This document shows, in pieces, positions 10,447-19,525 of a stretch of DNA of 64,000 nucleotides. Origin of the DNA: Marinobacter profundi (GTDB lineage: Bacteria > Pseudomonadota > Gammaproteobacteria > Pseudomonadales > Oleiphilaceae); assembly GCF_002744715.1 (NCBI RefSeq), contig NZ_KZ319370.1, positions 1 to 64,000 on the forward strand, read 5' to 3'. The position numbers and the translations under genes were made by a program. The notes beneath the pieces are model-generated. The model was not told the DNA's origin, did no database searches, and saw only the letters and a list, made by a program, of their open reading frames with translations. Position 1 is the stretch's first letter. The number at the start of each line of letters is the position of its first letter.

Positions 10447-10468
10447 CTTCCCCGAAGCTGAGAGATCC

Positions 10469-11101
10469 ATGAACCTCATGACCGGCGGAAAACTGAAACT
10501 GGTGCAGGCCGCGCTACGGCTGATCACCGAAACCCGCAGCCTGACATCCCTGGGCCTGCGGGAACTTGCCCGTGAAGCCGGACTCAACCCGAACACCTTT
10601 TATCGTCACTTCAAAAACCTCGATGAGTTCGGCCTGCAGGTACTGGATTATATTGCCGAGGACATGAAAGCCGGGGTACGGCAGTTGCGGCAGATGGCCG
10701 CGTCCTCCGAACAGGCCTCCCACGAAACAGTCGCTTTCGTCTACCACTACTTCCTGGCCAATCCGGCCGCCACCACGGTGGCAGTGCGGGAATTGCACGG
10801 GCCGTCCGCGGTTCTTCGGCAGGCGCTGGAAGCCCAGCTGGATGCCAGTGCCCGGGAAATGGCTGAGGACATTCTCGAGCGCAGGCTGGTCGCCGGCGTG
10901 GCCGCAGAGACGATTCACGAGATCTCTCGGATGACCATCCGCTACATTCTGTTCCGGGCCATGGACTACATCGAGAAGCCGCATCAGCGGGAGTCCATTC
11001 AGCAGGAGACCGAGCGCTTCATCAATCGCCAGTTTCGCGGCGCGCTGCTGGATGACCTTTCGCCCGCCCGGCTCGAGCAACTGGTCACAACGCTCGTTTA
11101 G
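10469..11101 (+). CDS. TetR-family transcriptional regulator
   Basis: A DNA-binding repressor-type protein of 210 residues. The N-terminal helix-turn-helix is clear (LGLRELAREAGLNPNTFYRHF, residues about 29-49). It resembles the fatty-acid-type regulators FabR and DesT in this region; the C-terminal ligand domain is not diagnostic. The frame is open from 10289, but the extra N-terminus would run through the 26-bp inverted repeat and looks unlike protein, so I prefer the ATG at 10469 (MNLMTGGKLK). The ATG at 10382 or 10403 remains possible. It is divergent from the monooxygenase and probably controls it or itself. Confidence 0.8.
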   Translation: MNLMTGGKLKLVQAALRLITETRSLTSLGLRELAREAGLNPNTFYRHFKNLDEFGLQVLDYIAEDMKAGVRQLRQMAASSEQASHETVAFVYHYFLANPAATTVAVRELHGPSAVLRQALEAQLDASAREMAEDILERRLVAGVAAETIHEISRMTIRYILFRAMDYIEKPHQRESIQQETERFINRQFRGALLDDLSPARLEQLVTTLV

Positions 11102-11202
11102 CGACACAGCAGCACCCGGCCGCAACAGGCAGGATTCTCAGGTTGCACTAATCTGTATAGCAGGCATCAGATTCATCGGTTCTCCCGGAGGTCGCCTGCA
11201 TC

Positions 11203-12780
11203 ATGAAACTTGGTATCCCGAAAGAGATTTTTCCAGACGAGCGGCGGGTTGCGGCAACGCCGCCGTCCGTGCACAAGCTGATCGCCCTGGGTTACGACGT
11301 GGTTGTCGAAGCCGGGGCCGGTGAGGCGGCCCATTACCGCGATGAGGCCTACGAGGCAGTGGGTGCAGCGGTCGCCGTCGATACCCGCGCATTGTGGAGC
11401 GAAGCGGACTTCATCCTGAAGGTGCGGGCGCCGATGGATAATCCCGCCCTGGGCAAGCACGAGGCCGACCTGATGAAACCGGGTGCGTTCCTCGTCAGCT
11501 ACATCTGGCCGGCGCAGAATCCCGAACTGCTGCAGAAACTGGCGGCCCGCAACATCACCAGCTTTGCCATTGACAGCCTGCCCCGCATCAGTCGCGCCCA
11601 GAAAATGGACGCCCTCAGCGCCATGGCCAACATCGCCGGTTATCGTGCCGTGATTGAGGCGGCCAATCGCTTCGGCCGCTTCTTTACCGGGCAGGTCACC
11701 GCCGCCGGCAAGGTACCGCCGGCCAAGGTCATGGTGATCGGTGCCGGGGTGGCCGGGCTCGCCGCCGTGGGAGCGGCGAACAGTATGGGAGCGGTGGTGC
11801 GGGCATTTGACACCCGGCTGGAAGTGAAAGAACAGATTGAAAGCATGGGCGCGGAATTCCTCCAGCTGGATTTCGGGGATGAAGACGGCAGCGGCAGCGG
11901 TGGTTACGCCAAACAGATGAGCGACGAGTTCATCAAGGCGGAAATGGCACTGTTTGCCGAACAGGCCAGGGAGGTCGACATCATCATCACCACCGCGCTG
12001 ATTCCGGGCAAACCCGCACCCAAGCTGATCACCGCAGACATGGTGAAATCGATGAAGCCGGGGAGCGTGATTGTCGACCTCGCCTCCGAGCGCGGCGGCA
12101 ACTGTGAGCTGACCGAACCGGGCAAAGTTGTCGAACAGCATGGCGTCACGCTGATTGGCTATACCGACCTGCCCAGCCGCATGGCCAAGGTTGCCAGCGA
12201 TCTGTACGCCACCAACCTGTTCCATTTACTGACCGAGCTGACCCCGGACAAGAACGGCCAGCCCGCGGTGAATATGGATGACGACGTTATCCGCGGCCTG
12301 ACGGTGGTGCTGGGCCACGACGTAACCTGGCCACCACCACAGCCGCAGGCGCCGGTGAGCCCCAAACCCGCGCCCGGCACCGAGGAACCCTCCGCCGAAC
12401 AGCAGGCGGCAGCGCGGCGGCAATCCGAGCGCCGCAGCCTGATTGGCAAGGGGGCGCTGCTGGTGGCCACCGTGGCCGCGCTCTATGCCGTTGGCGCTCA
12501 TGCGCCGGAAAGCTTCCTGCGCCACTTCACGGTATTTGTATTGGCCTGTTTCATCGGCTGGCAAGTTATCTGGAATGTCACTGCCTCCCTGCATACCCCG
12601 CTGATGAGCGTGACCAACGCCATCAGCGGCATCATTGTGATCGGCGCCATGCTGCACCTGGCCCGGGCAGAGAGCATTGCGGTCGGCATCATGGCCTTTG
12701 TCGCGGTGCTGATCGCCAGCATCAACGTGGGGGGCGGCTTCCGGGTCACCCATCGCATGCTCAGAATGTTCCGCAAGTAG
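11203..12780 (+). CDS. pntA: NAD(P) transhydrogenase subunit alpha
   Basis: This is the alpha subunit of the membrane-bound proton-translocating transhydrogenase, which moves hydride between NADH and NADP+ using the proton motive force. It has 525 residues and is the single-chain form: an N-terminal alanine-dehydrogenase-like NAD domain ([22 protein letters not shown] near residue 180), a linker rich in Pro/Ala around 385-405, then four membrane helices from about 420 to the C-terminus. GGAGG lies before the ATG at 11203. The pntB start follows 13 bases after the stop, so the two form an operon. Confidence 0.95.
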   Translation: MKLGIPKEIFPDERRVAATPPSVHKLIALGYDVVVEAGAGEAAHYRDEAYEAVGAAVAVDTRALWSEADFILKVRAPMDNPALGKHEADLMKPGAFLVSYIWPAQNPELLQKLAARNITSFAIDSLPRISRAQKMDALSAMANIAGYRAVIEAANRFGRFFTGQVTAAGKVPPAKVMVIGAGVAGLAAVGAANSMGAVVRAFDTRLEVKEQIESMGAEFLQLDFGDEDGSGSGGYAKQMSDEFIKAEMALFAEQAREVDIIITTALIPGKPAPKLITADMVKSMKPGSVIVDLASERGGNCELTEPGKVVEQHGVTLIGYTDLPSRMAKVASDLYATNLFHLLTELTPDKNGQPAVNMDDDVIRGLTVVLGHDVTWPPPQPQAPVSPKPAPGTEEPSAEQQAAARRQSERRSLIGKGALLVATVAALYAVGAHAPESFLRHFTVFVLACFIGWQVIWNVTASLHTPLMSVTNAISGIIVIGAMLHLARAESIAVGIMAFVAVLIASINVGGGFRVTHRMLRMFRK

Positions 12781-12792
12781 GAGGCGCCCGCC

Positions 12793-14187
12793 ATGAGTAC
12801 CGGACTCGTCAGTGTGGCCTATGTGGTGGCCAGCGTGTTGTTCATCCTCAGCCTGGGCGGACTCAGCCATCAGGAGTCGGCTCGCCGCGGCAATCTCTAC
12901 GGGGTTGCCGGCATCATTCTCGCCCTGGCGGCCACCCTGGCCAGCGTCAGCGATGAGGGCATCACCGCCATCGTCATCGCTGTGCTGGCAGGTGCCAGCA
13001 TCGGAATCGCCATCGCCAACAAGGTTGAAATGACCCAGATGCCGCAACTGGTGGCACTGCTGCACAGCTTTGTGGGCCTGGCGGCGGTGCTGGTGGGCTT
13101 CGCCGGCTACCTTGAGCCGCTGACCAGCACCACCGGCACCGAGCACACCATCAAACTGGTGGAGGTGTATGTCGGCATCTTTATCGGTGCCGTCACGTTT
13201 ACCGGCTCGCTGGTGGCCTGCGGCAAACTGGATGGCCGCATCGACAGCAAGGCCCTGACCCTGCCCGGCCGGCATGTAATGAACCTGGCGGCCGTCGTTG
13301 TCTCGGTCATACTGGGCGGCTGGTTCCTCGGCACCGACAGCCTGGCCCTTGGCCTGCTCGCCCTGGTGCTGATGACGGTCATTGCCGCCGCCCTCGGTAT
13401 TCACCTGATCATGGCCATCGGCGGTGCCGACATGCCGGTGGTGGTCTCCATGCTGAACAGCTACTCCGGCTGGGCGGCCGCCTCCATCGGCTTCATGCTG
13501 GGCAATGACCTGCTGATCGTCACCGGCGCCCTGGTCGGCAGCAGCGGCGCCATCCTCAGTTACATCATGTGCAAGGCCATGAACCGCTCGTTCATCAGCG
13601 TGATCCTTGGCGGTTTCGGCCAGACCACCAGTAGCGCTGCGGTCGCCGGTGCTGACCAGTCGGTCCAGGAAACCAGTAGTGACGAGGTGTGCGAGGAACT
13701 GCGCAATGCCGAGTCGGTGATCATTGTGCCGGGCTATGGCATGGCGGTGGCCCAGGCCCAGAGCGGGGTCAGTGACCTGACCCGGCTGCTGCGGGAGCGC
13801 GGGGTGAATGTCCGCTTCGGTATCCATCCGGTCGCCGGACGCCTGCCCGGGCACATGAACGTGCTGCTGGCGGAGGCCCACGTGCCCTATGACATCGTGC
13901 TGGAAATGGACGAGATCAACGGGGATTTTCCGGAAACCGACGTGGTGCTGGTGATCGGTGCCAACGATACCGTCAACCCGGCAGCCGCAGAGGATCCTGG
14001 CAGCCCGATTGCCGGCATGCCGGTGCTCGAAGTCTGGAAGGCCCGCCAGGTGGTGGTGCTGAAGCGGGGTATGGCAACGGGTTACTCCGGAGTGGAAAAC
14101 CCGTTGTTCTTCAAGGACAACGCCCGCATGCTGTTTGGCGACGCCAAAGACAGCATCGACAAAATGGTCAGCGGCTTGCGGGCGTAA
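12793..14187 (+). CDS. pntB: NAD(P) transhydrogenase subunit beta
   Basis: Partner of PntA, supplying the remaining membrane helices and the NADP(H)-binding domain that faces the cytoplasm. It has 464 residues, the normal length. Roughly nine hydrophobic helices occupy residues 1-260. The NADP domain starts near 300 and holds [15 protein letters not shown] and [14 protein letters not shown], both characteristic. AGGAGG precedes the ATG at good spacing. It is co-transcribed with pntA; together they likely balance NADPH supply for reductive and monooxygenase pathways. Confidence 0.95.
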   Translation: MSTGLVSVAYVVASVLFILSLGGLSHQESARRGNLYGVAGIILALAATLASVSDEGITAIVIAVLAGASIGIAIANKVEMTQMPQLVALLHSFVGLAAVLVGFAGYLEPLTSTTGTEHTIKLVEVYVGIFIGAVTFTGSLVACGKLDGRIDSKALTLPGRHVMNLAAVVVSVILGGWFLGTDSLALGLLALVLMTVIAAALGIHLIMAIGGADMPVVVSMLNSYSGWAAASIGFMLGNDLLIVTGALVGSSGAILSYIMCKAMNRSFISVILGGFGQTTSSAAVAGADQSVQETSSDEVCEELRNAESVIIVPGYGMAVAQAQSGVSDLTRLLRERGVNVRFGIHPVAGRLPGHMNVLLAEAHVPYDIVLEMDEINGDFPETDVVLVIGANDTVNPAAAEDPGSPIAGMPVLEVWKARQVVVLKRGMATGYSGVENPLFFKDNARMLFGDAKDSIDKMVSGLRA

Positions 14188-14238
14188 AGCCGTGCTGCAG
14201 GCTTCAGAGCGCTGCGGCACAGGCACTTCACGGCTGGA

Positions 14239-15351
14239 TCAGTACAGCTCGGTCAGCGCTTTATTGGCGAACGGCGCCACCTCGCTGATCCGACCTTCCT
14301 TCACCTTGAGCAGCCATTGCGGGTCCTGCAGCAGGGCCCGGCCCACAGCAATCAGCTCGAACTCGTGGTTGTTCATCCGCTCCACCAGCTCGTCAATGCC
14401 GGACTGCGCCACCGCGTCCTGCTTGCTGGCAAAGGTACCGCTGATAAAGTCTTCGGTCAGACCCACGCTGCCCACCGACATCGCCGGCTTGCCGGACAAC
14501 TTCTGGGTCCAGCCGGCCAGGTTCAGGCTGGAGCCTTCGAATTCCGGCTCCCAGAAGCGACGGGTGGAAGCATGGAAAATATCCACGCCCGCTTCTACCA
14601 GTGGCTTGAGGAATCGCTCCAGCTCTTGCGGGCTGTTGACCAGTTTCGCCTCGTAATCCTGCTGCTTCCACTGGGAGAACCGCAGCATGATGGGGAAGTC
14701 CGGGCCGACCCGGTGACGAACTTCCTCAACAATTTCCACCACGAAGCGCAGGCGTTTTTCCAGGCTACCGCCGTACTCATCCTCGCGCTGGTTGGTACCC
14801 TCCCAAAGGAACTGGTCCAACAGATAGCCATGGGCACCGTGGATTTCGACACCGTCAAAACCCAGCGCCCTGGCGTCCTGGGCGGCGTCGCCAAAGGCTT
14901 TGATCACATCGCGGATGTCTTCCAGGGACATGGCCTTGCCATTGGACTTGCCGGGCGCAAACAGACCGGACGGACTGTACCCTGGTACTGACGGATCGGG
15001 CTCGGTGCCCTCCTTGCGGACCGCTCCCACATGCCACAGCTGCGGGAAAATCGCACCGCCGGCTTCATGCACCGCATCCACCACCCGCTTCCAGCCGGCC
15101 AGGGCTTCATCGCCAAAGAAGGCCGGCACGTTGGGATAACCGTTGGCGGCGGGATGGTTAACATAAGTACCTTCGGTAATCAGCAGGCCCACGCCACCCT
15201 CGGCCCGGCGGCGGTAGTAGTCCACCACGTTATCGCCGGGCACGCCTTGCGGTGAAAAGTTGCGGGTCATCGGCGCCATGGCGACGCGGTTGCGCAGCGT
15301 CAGGTTGTGGATCTCAAACGGTTCGAACAAGGGGCCAAGATTCATGGACAT
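14239..15351 (-). CDS. Old Yellow Enzyme family NADH:flavin oxidoreductase
   Basis: An FMN-dependent ene-reductase-type enzyme of about 370 residues. The TIM-barrel start (LRNRVAMAPMTRN), the substrate-binding HGAHGYLLDQFLW segment and the phosphate-binding VGRALLQDP near the C-terminus are all visible. The family reduces activated C=C bonds or nitro compounds, or acts on trimethylamine/2,4-dienoyl-type substrates; the substrate is unknown here. The start is uncertain: ATGs at 15351 and 15345 are both plausible and neither has a strong ribosome site. It is divergent from an HxlR regulator 90 bases away, a common arrangement for redox-sensing control. Confidence 0.88.
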   Translation of the reverse strand: MSMNLGPLFEPFEIHNLTLRNRVAMAPMTRNFSPQGVPGDNVVDYYRRRAEGGVGLLITEGTYVNHPAANGYPNVPAFFGDEALAGWKRVVDAVHEAGGAIFPQLWHVGAVRKEGTEPDPSVPGYSPSGLFAPGKSNGKAMSLEDIRDVIKAFGDAAQDARALGFDGVEIHGAHGYLLDQFLWEGTNQREDEYGGSLEKRLRFVVEIVEEVRHRVGPDFPIMLRFSQWKQQDYEAKLVNSPQELERFLKPLVEAGVDIFHASTRRFWEPEFEGSSLNLAGWTQKLSGKPAMSVGSVGLTEDFISGTFASKQDAVAQSGIDELVERMNNHEFELIAVGRALLQDPQWLLKVKEGRISEVAPFANKALTELY

Positions 15352-15386
15352 GGTGAAAAACAACCTCATCAATTTGGTTTCGTTAA

Positions 15387-15425
15387 GCAACCCTATTCAA
15401 TCTGGTTTTAAAATGCAACCCTATT
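15387..15425. promoter_or_regulatory. Direct repeats in the OYE/HxlR divergent promoter
   Basis: The 11-mer GCAACCCTATT occurs at 15387-15397 and again at 15415-15425, 28 bases apart on the same face. Related TTTGGTTT/TCTGGTTT words lie beside it. This is the only strong symmetry between the two divergent genes and is the likely HxlR operator. Confidence 0.5.
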
Positions 15426-15441
15426 GGGTACACTGCAAGCC

Positions 15442-15927
15442 ATGGCCAGAAAACGTTTTGATGACTCCAGCTGTTCCGTCGCCCGCGCCCTCAATGAAGT
15501 GGGGGACTGGTGGTCGCTGCTGATTGTGCTGCAGGCCATGTACGGCACCCGCCGTTTCGTGGACTTTCAGCAGGAGCTCGGTATTGCCCGCAACATCCTG
15601 TGTGACCGGCTGGCACGGCTGGTGGACAACGAGGTGCTGAAAAAGGTCGACGTGGGCGAGCACGGCTCCCGCTTCGAGTACCGCCTCACCGACAAGGGTC
15701 GCGACCTGTTCCCGGTAGTGATTGCCCTGCGCCAGTGGGGGGACAAATGGAACCCCTGCCCCGACCGCGCGCCACTGGATCTACGGGATCGCGCCAGCGG
15801 CCGCCCGGTGCAGCAGATGCAGGTAACCGATGCCGACGGCAAACCGCTGACCGTGAGGGATGTCACGCTGGGCGATGCGGTTGGCGAGGACGAGCCCGCG
15901 TCAAAACGACAAAAGCAGGCCCGCTGA
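15442..15927 (+). CDS. HxlR-family transcriptional regulator
   Basis: A winged-helix regulator of 161 residues. The family signature is present: a Cys near the N-terminus (SSCSVARAL), GDWWSLLIVLQAMYGTRRFVDFQ, GIARNILCDRLARL as the recognition helix, and YRLTDKGRDLFPVV as the wing. HxlR proteins often sense aldehydes or quinones through this Cys. I take the ATG at 15442 (MARKRFDD). The C-terminal 45 residues are a charged tail typical of a subset. It probably controls the divergent Old Yellow Enzyme gene through the repeats between them. Confidence 0.88.
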   Translation: MARKRFDDSSCSVARALNEVGDWWSLLIVLQAMYGTRRFVDFQQELGIARNILCDRLARLVDNEVLKKVDVGEHGSRFEYRLTDKGRDLFPVVIALRQWGDKWNPCPDRAPLDLRDRASGRPVQQMQVTDADGKPLTVRDVTLGDAVGEDEPASKRQKQAR

Positions 15928-16009
15928 CAAGCCGGAATTACCCTGCAGCGCGCCGTTTTTTGAGCTGGGTCAAACCGACAACCGGATTCACGACCCGACC
16001 TCTCCTTTC

Positions 16010-16023
16010 TTGCGTTATATCAA
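16010..16023. promoter_or_regulatory. Possible ANR/FNR box upstream of ompW
   Basis: The sequence TTGCGTTATATCAA fits the TTGAT-N4-ATCAA consensus with one perfect half-site and one half-site with two mismatches, 64 bases before the ompW start. ompW is oxygen-regulated by FNR in enterobacteria, which is the reason for noting it. Confidence 0.4.
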
Positions 16024-16086
16024 GTTTCAAATCTCCCCGAGGTTTAACCTGACGGTCATCAATGATTCAGGTGCAAGGAGATTGCC

Positions 16087-16782
16087 ATGTCCCGTATGTT
16101 CAAACTCAGTGTTCTGGCCGCCGCCGTACTGGCCGCCCCGATTGCCCAGGCCTATGAGCCGGGTGACTTTATCCTTCGTGCCGGTGCCGTCACCGTGCAG
16201 CCGGATGCCTCCAGCAGCAACGTCAGCGTGGGCGGTGCCGAACTGGATGGCTGGCAGGTCGATGTTGAAGATGATACCCAGCTGGGCATTACCGCCACCT
16301 ACATGCTGACGGATTTCGTGGGCATCGGTATTCTGGGCGCCACCCCGTTCAAGCATGACATCGAAGGCGACGCGGCGATCTCCGGCGCAGGCAAGCTGGC
16401 CGAAACCCGCCATCTGCCGCCGAGCATCACCTTCCAGTTCTTCCCGCTGGCGGCGGGCAGCAAGCTGCAGCCTTATGCCGGTATCGGCTTCAACTACACC
16501 ACCTTCTTTGAAGAGAAGACCACCCAGACATTGACCGACGCGGTTGGCGCAGCCTCTACCGACATCGAGCTGGACGACAGCTTCGGCATTGCCGTGGAAG
16601 CAGGTGTGGATTACATGCTGACCGAGAACATCGGTATCAACGCCGCGGTCTGGTGGGCGGACATCGACACCGAAGCCACCATCGGCGCCTATGATGCGGC
16701 AGGCACCAAAGTTGCCACTGCCAAGGTGGATGTGGATATCGACCCCTGGGTTTACATGGTCGCGCTCAGCTACAAGTTCTGA
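16087..16782 (+). CDS. ompW: OmpW-family outer membrane beta-barrel protein
   Basis: A small eight-stranded outer membrane channel for hydrophobic compounds, 231 residues. A signal peptide (cleavage after AQA, residue about 22) leads into YEPGDFILRAGAVTVQPD. Mid-protein GITATYMLTDFVGIGILGATPF and the terminal YMVALSYKF, ending in aromatic Phe, are typical of the family. AAGGAG precedes the ATG. It stands alone, with a strong terminator after it. In hydrocarbon degraders OmpW/AlkL relatives help alkane uptake; that role is inference here. Confidence 0.92.
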   Translation: MSRMFKLSVLAAAVLAAPIAQAYEPGDFILRAGAVTVQPDASSSNVSVGGAELDGWQVDVEDDTQLGITATYMLTDFVGIGILGATPFKHDIEGDAAISGAGKLAETRHLPPSITFQFFPLAAGSKLQPYAGIGFNYTTFFEEKTTQTLTDAVGAASTDIELDDSFGIAVEAGVDYMLTENIGINAAVWWADIDTEATIGAYDAAGTKVATAKVDVDIDPWVYMVALSYKF

Positions 16783-16841
16783 TGCCCGTGCCAGCCGGGA
16801 GCCTTCTGGTCTGTGGGCTCCCGACCGGTGCGTTCTCCTGT

Positions 16842-16869
16842 GCGGAGCCTTCGGGCTCCGCCTTTTTTT
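16842..16869 (+). terminator. Rho-independent terminator after ompW
   Basis: The stem GCGGAGCC/GGCTCCGC with a stable TTCG tetraloop is followed by seven T residues. Confidence 0.92.
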
Positions 16870-16923
16870 GTCCGGCTGAAAAGCCCGCCCCGAAATCTCG
16901 TCGTTGCACCCTGCCCGGCGGCC

Positions 16924-18792
16924 CTACTCGACCAGGAAGTTCACCGATGCCATAACCTCCGCCCGCGGCGGATTGACGCTGACGATGCCCTCGAATTCAC
17001 GGATCCAGGGATGCTCGCCATGTGCTGCCTTGACGAAGGTGGGGCGAATACCCTGGTAATAGAGTGTGGCTTCGACGCGGAACGGCGCCACCGCAGTGGC
17101 GGGCAACGGCAGGCGGTAGGCAATGGTATCTTCGCCGGCGTTAGCCAGGTTGAAATCGGCATCCCCGGCGACACCCACCGGCATGACATAGTCCGGTACC
17201 ACGGTGCTGTCAAAGCCCCTGGGCGGAATCCGGTTATCCTTGAGCGCGGCCGATGCATACAGCAGGACATGGGTAATGGCGTCGGTGGTCGAACCCAGTA
17301 CCACTTCGTAGATCGGAATATCTTCCGGCGCCGTAACCTGCCGGATATGACCCTGGAAGCAGCCGGCGGAGTCAAAAGCCGCCGGTTTTTTAATGGTCAT
17401 GCAGTCGGCGGCGGTAAACCCGGCGTCCACCGTCAAATGGTAATTTGCATCGGGGAAACCGCTGTCGAAGACCACCTGGTCATTGCCGTCGGTTACCCGG
17501 GTCGCTACCCAGATCCGGCGGGACGGGAAGCTGGTGGGCAGCTTGTGACCGGTGTTGTTGCGAATGGTCAGGTCAAAGGCCAGTTCCTCCGTGGACCGGA
17601 CCGGGTTCGCCGGCAACAGCTCCGCAGCGGTTCTGAGGAATTCCCTCGTCAGCCTGGCGGTGGCGGCAAACTCACCGGCCTGGTTAATTTCACCCCGCCC
17701 CAATTCCTCGCGGAAAATTTCCAGGGTGTCCAGCAGCCAGGTGTTACCGCCGATCATTACATGGGGGAAGTAAGGGCTGCGTTCCGGCCAGTTCTGGTTC
17801 ACAGTGCCGTTGGCCGTCACCGCAATCCGGGTCTGGTAATCTGCGCTGATTCCCTCCCGCGCCATGTGGCATTGCTGACAGGACACACCGCTACCCTGGG
17901 GCCCGAGGTCGCTGTGTTCCCATTCCGCATAGGGGGTCTGCTCGGGGAACTGCTCGCCATTCGGCAGATCGGTCACCATATCCAGCGTCGGGGTGAACAG
18001 CTCATGACAGCTGGCGCAGTGGCGGGAGTCCGCCATGTGCAGCCCGAACGTCGGCGTGTAGCCAACCAGATTCTGCATCGCCTGGCCCACCGGAGCCTGA
18101 TAAGGCCCGTAGATGGTAAACGCGCCCGGTTGGTCGGCCGCGACTATGTCAAAATTGCCCGAGTTCACCTCACCGGACAGCACAGAATCGGTAATCTGGT
18201 GGCAGGCGGTACAACTGACGCCCTCCCGGGCATGGGGATCGATCATCGCCTGGTCAGCCCGGTAGCAGCCGTCCTCCAGCAGACAGGACTCATCCTGCAC
18301 CAGGCTCACCCCGGTCTGATGGGCGTGGGTGCGGGCCATGGGGCTATGACAAGTCAGGCAGGTATCCTCGATGAAACCGGCCAGATGAGGAAATACTTCG
18401 GTCTCATGCTTCACCACCGCCCGGTAGTAGGGGTCCGTGAAGGCGTTGGCCATGACGCTGCTTTTCCAGTCATAGAACGGACTGATGTCGGCGCCGTCCG
18501 CGGCGGGCTGGTTCTCCGATATCAGCGGATCCGGCATGCGCATGACCGCCGGCTCATCGCCGGGCCGGCTGGCGGTGTGGCACTGGCCACAATCAGCGGC
18601 CGCCAGGAAGACCCCGGTCTGCGCCCAGTGCTCGATCTGGGTGGTGAGGGAAGGCAGTAAGGCACCGTCGCCGGCATCCGCGCCGTCGTCCGGCACCACC
18701 GTGCCATCGCTGTCACTGCAGGCAGCCAGCATAACGATAGCCATTACGGCGATTAATGACAGCCCAGCCCGGCTGGAACCCGAATTCGTCAT
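16924..18792 (-). CDS. Pentahaem c-type cytochrome lipoprotein
   Basis: A 622-residue exported protein. A type II signal with lipobox (MLAAC, Cys about 25) suggests membrane anchoring. Five CxxCH motifs are visible: CGQCH, CLTCH, CTACH, CASCH and CQQCH, all in the N-terminal 320 residues. The C-terminal half has no haem motif and looks beta-rich (RNNTGHKLPTSFPSRRIWV). The pattern of haems plus a 'GHKLPTSFPSRR' domain occurs in multihaem cytochromes of the cytochrome c554/hydroxylamine-oxidoreductase-like group. Likely a periplasmic or outer-membrane electron carrier; partner unknown. The next gene downstream is ompW, convergent and across a terminator. Confidence 0.85.
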   Translation of the reverse strand: MTNSGSSRAGLSLIAVMAIVMLAACSDSDGTVVPDDGADAGDGALLPSLTTQIEHWAQTGVFLAAADCGQCHTASRPGDEPAVMRMPDPLISENQPAADGADISPFYDWKSSVMANAFTDPYYRAVVKHETEVFPHLAGFIEDTCLTCHSPMARTHAHQTGVSLVQDESCLLEDGCYRADQAMIDPHAREGVSCTACHQITDSVLSGEVNSGNFDIVAADQPGAFTIYGPYQAPVGQAMQNLVGYTPTFGLHMADSRHCASCHELFTPTLDMVTDLPNGEQFPEQTPYAEWEHSDLGPQGSGVSCQQCHMAREGISADYQTRIAVTANGTVNQNWPERSPYFPHVMIGGNTWLLDTLEIFREELGRGEINQAGEFAATARLTREFLRTAAELLPANPVRSTEELAFDLTIRNNTGHKLPTSFPSRRIWVATRVTDGNDQVVFDSGFPDANYHLTVDAGFTAADCMTIKKPAAFDSAGCFQGHIRQVTAPEDIPIYEVVLGSTTDAITHVLLYASAALKDNRIPPRGFDSTVVPDYVMPVGVAGDADFNLANAGEDTIAYRLPLPATAVAPFRVEATLYYQGIRPTFVKAAHGEHPWIREFEGIVSVNPPRAEVMASVNFLVE

Positions 18793-18918
18793 GATGGTAC
18801 TCTCTGACCTTGCGATCCTCCCCCAAGTAAAGTGTACAAAGCGAACCCTGGCCAGCGGTCTTTGCCCTCCCGATGCAACCGTGCCCCCAACAGCGGGTTC
18901 GGAGTCTGCGATTGCCGG

Positions 18919-19398
18919 TCAGGAAAACAGGTACCAGCCGGGAATCAGGCAGGCGTTATAGGCAGCATGGAGGATCATGGGGCCGACAATGGACCCGTGG
19001 CGGTCACGGAAATAACCGAATACCAGGCCGGGGAAAAACACCAGCCAGGCCAGCACATCAGACCGGTACACCAGGTGCAACAGCGTGAACAATGCGGTCG
19101 TCACCAGGTTACTGAGGGACAGGCCCGCCAGCACCCGCCGACCGACAGCCGTGGTAGTGAGATACCCTTGAAGCGCACCGCGGAACAGCAGTTCTTCCAG
19201 CACGGGGTACCAGAGCACGAGGGAAACGGCCTGGACCGGCGTCAGGCTGACGGCGGAGGGTCCCGCAACCGACAGCGCTGCCACCAGCAGACTGATGCCA
19301 CAGCCGGCCAGCAAGGCCAGTACAAACTGGCGATCCCTGAACAGGCGATGGGGCATGACCAGCCCCAGCTCGTGTTTTGCGGTGGTATCGGAAGCCAT
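18919..19398 (-). CDS. CPBP intramembrane glutamic protease, MrtJ-like
   Basis: A 159-residue membrane protein with about four to five helices. The CAAX/CPBP catalytic motifs are present: EELLFRG (residues about 68-74), FTLLHL, and HAAYN near the C-terminus. The short length and the FFPGLVFGYFRDRHGSIVGP segment resemble MrtJ, a protease paired with JDVT-CTERM sorting signals. No JDVT-CTERM substrate is visible in the window, although the giant protein's C-terminus is not seen. It is preceded by a hydrophilic 20-residue tail. Confidence 0.7.
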   Translation of the reverse strand: MASDTTAKHELGLVMPHRLFRDRQFVLALLAGCGISLLVAALSVAGPSAVSLTPVQAVSLVLWYPVLEELLFRGALQGYLTTTAVGRRVLAGLSLSNLVTTALFTLLHLVYRSDVLAWLVFFPGLVFGYFRDRHGSIVGPMILHAAYNACLIPGWYLFS

Positions 19399-19477
19399 GG
19401 ATGGGCTATTGCGCCTTGTGCCGGAGTCCAGTGATCGATACTAGAGCATTCCCCCCGCCAAAGTCAGGGGCCAGAAA

Positions 19478-19507
19478 CAACAAAGCGGAGCAATTGCTCC
19501 GCTTTGT
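19478..19507 (-). terminator. Terminator downstream of rhlE (possibly bidirectional)
   Basis: A long perfect palindrome, ACAAAGCGGAGC ATT GCTCCGCTTTGT-like, lies 20 bases after the rhlE stop and ends in a T-rich tract on the minus strand. Confidence 0.8.
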
Positions 19508-19525
19508 AAAGGCTTGCCGGAAGGG

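Noticed and set aside
12226..14226. A 666-codon minus-strand frame over pntA/pntB
   Set aside because: A GC-rich antisense shadow full of His/Gln/Asp; pntA and pntB on the plus strand are unambiguous.
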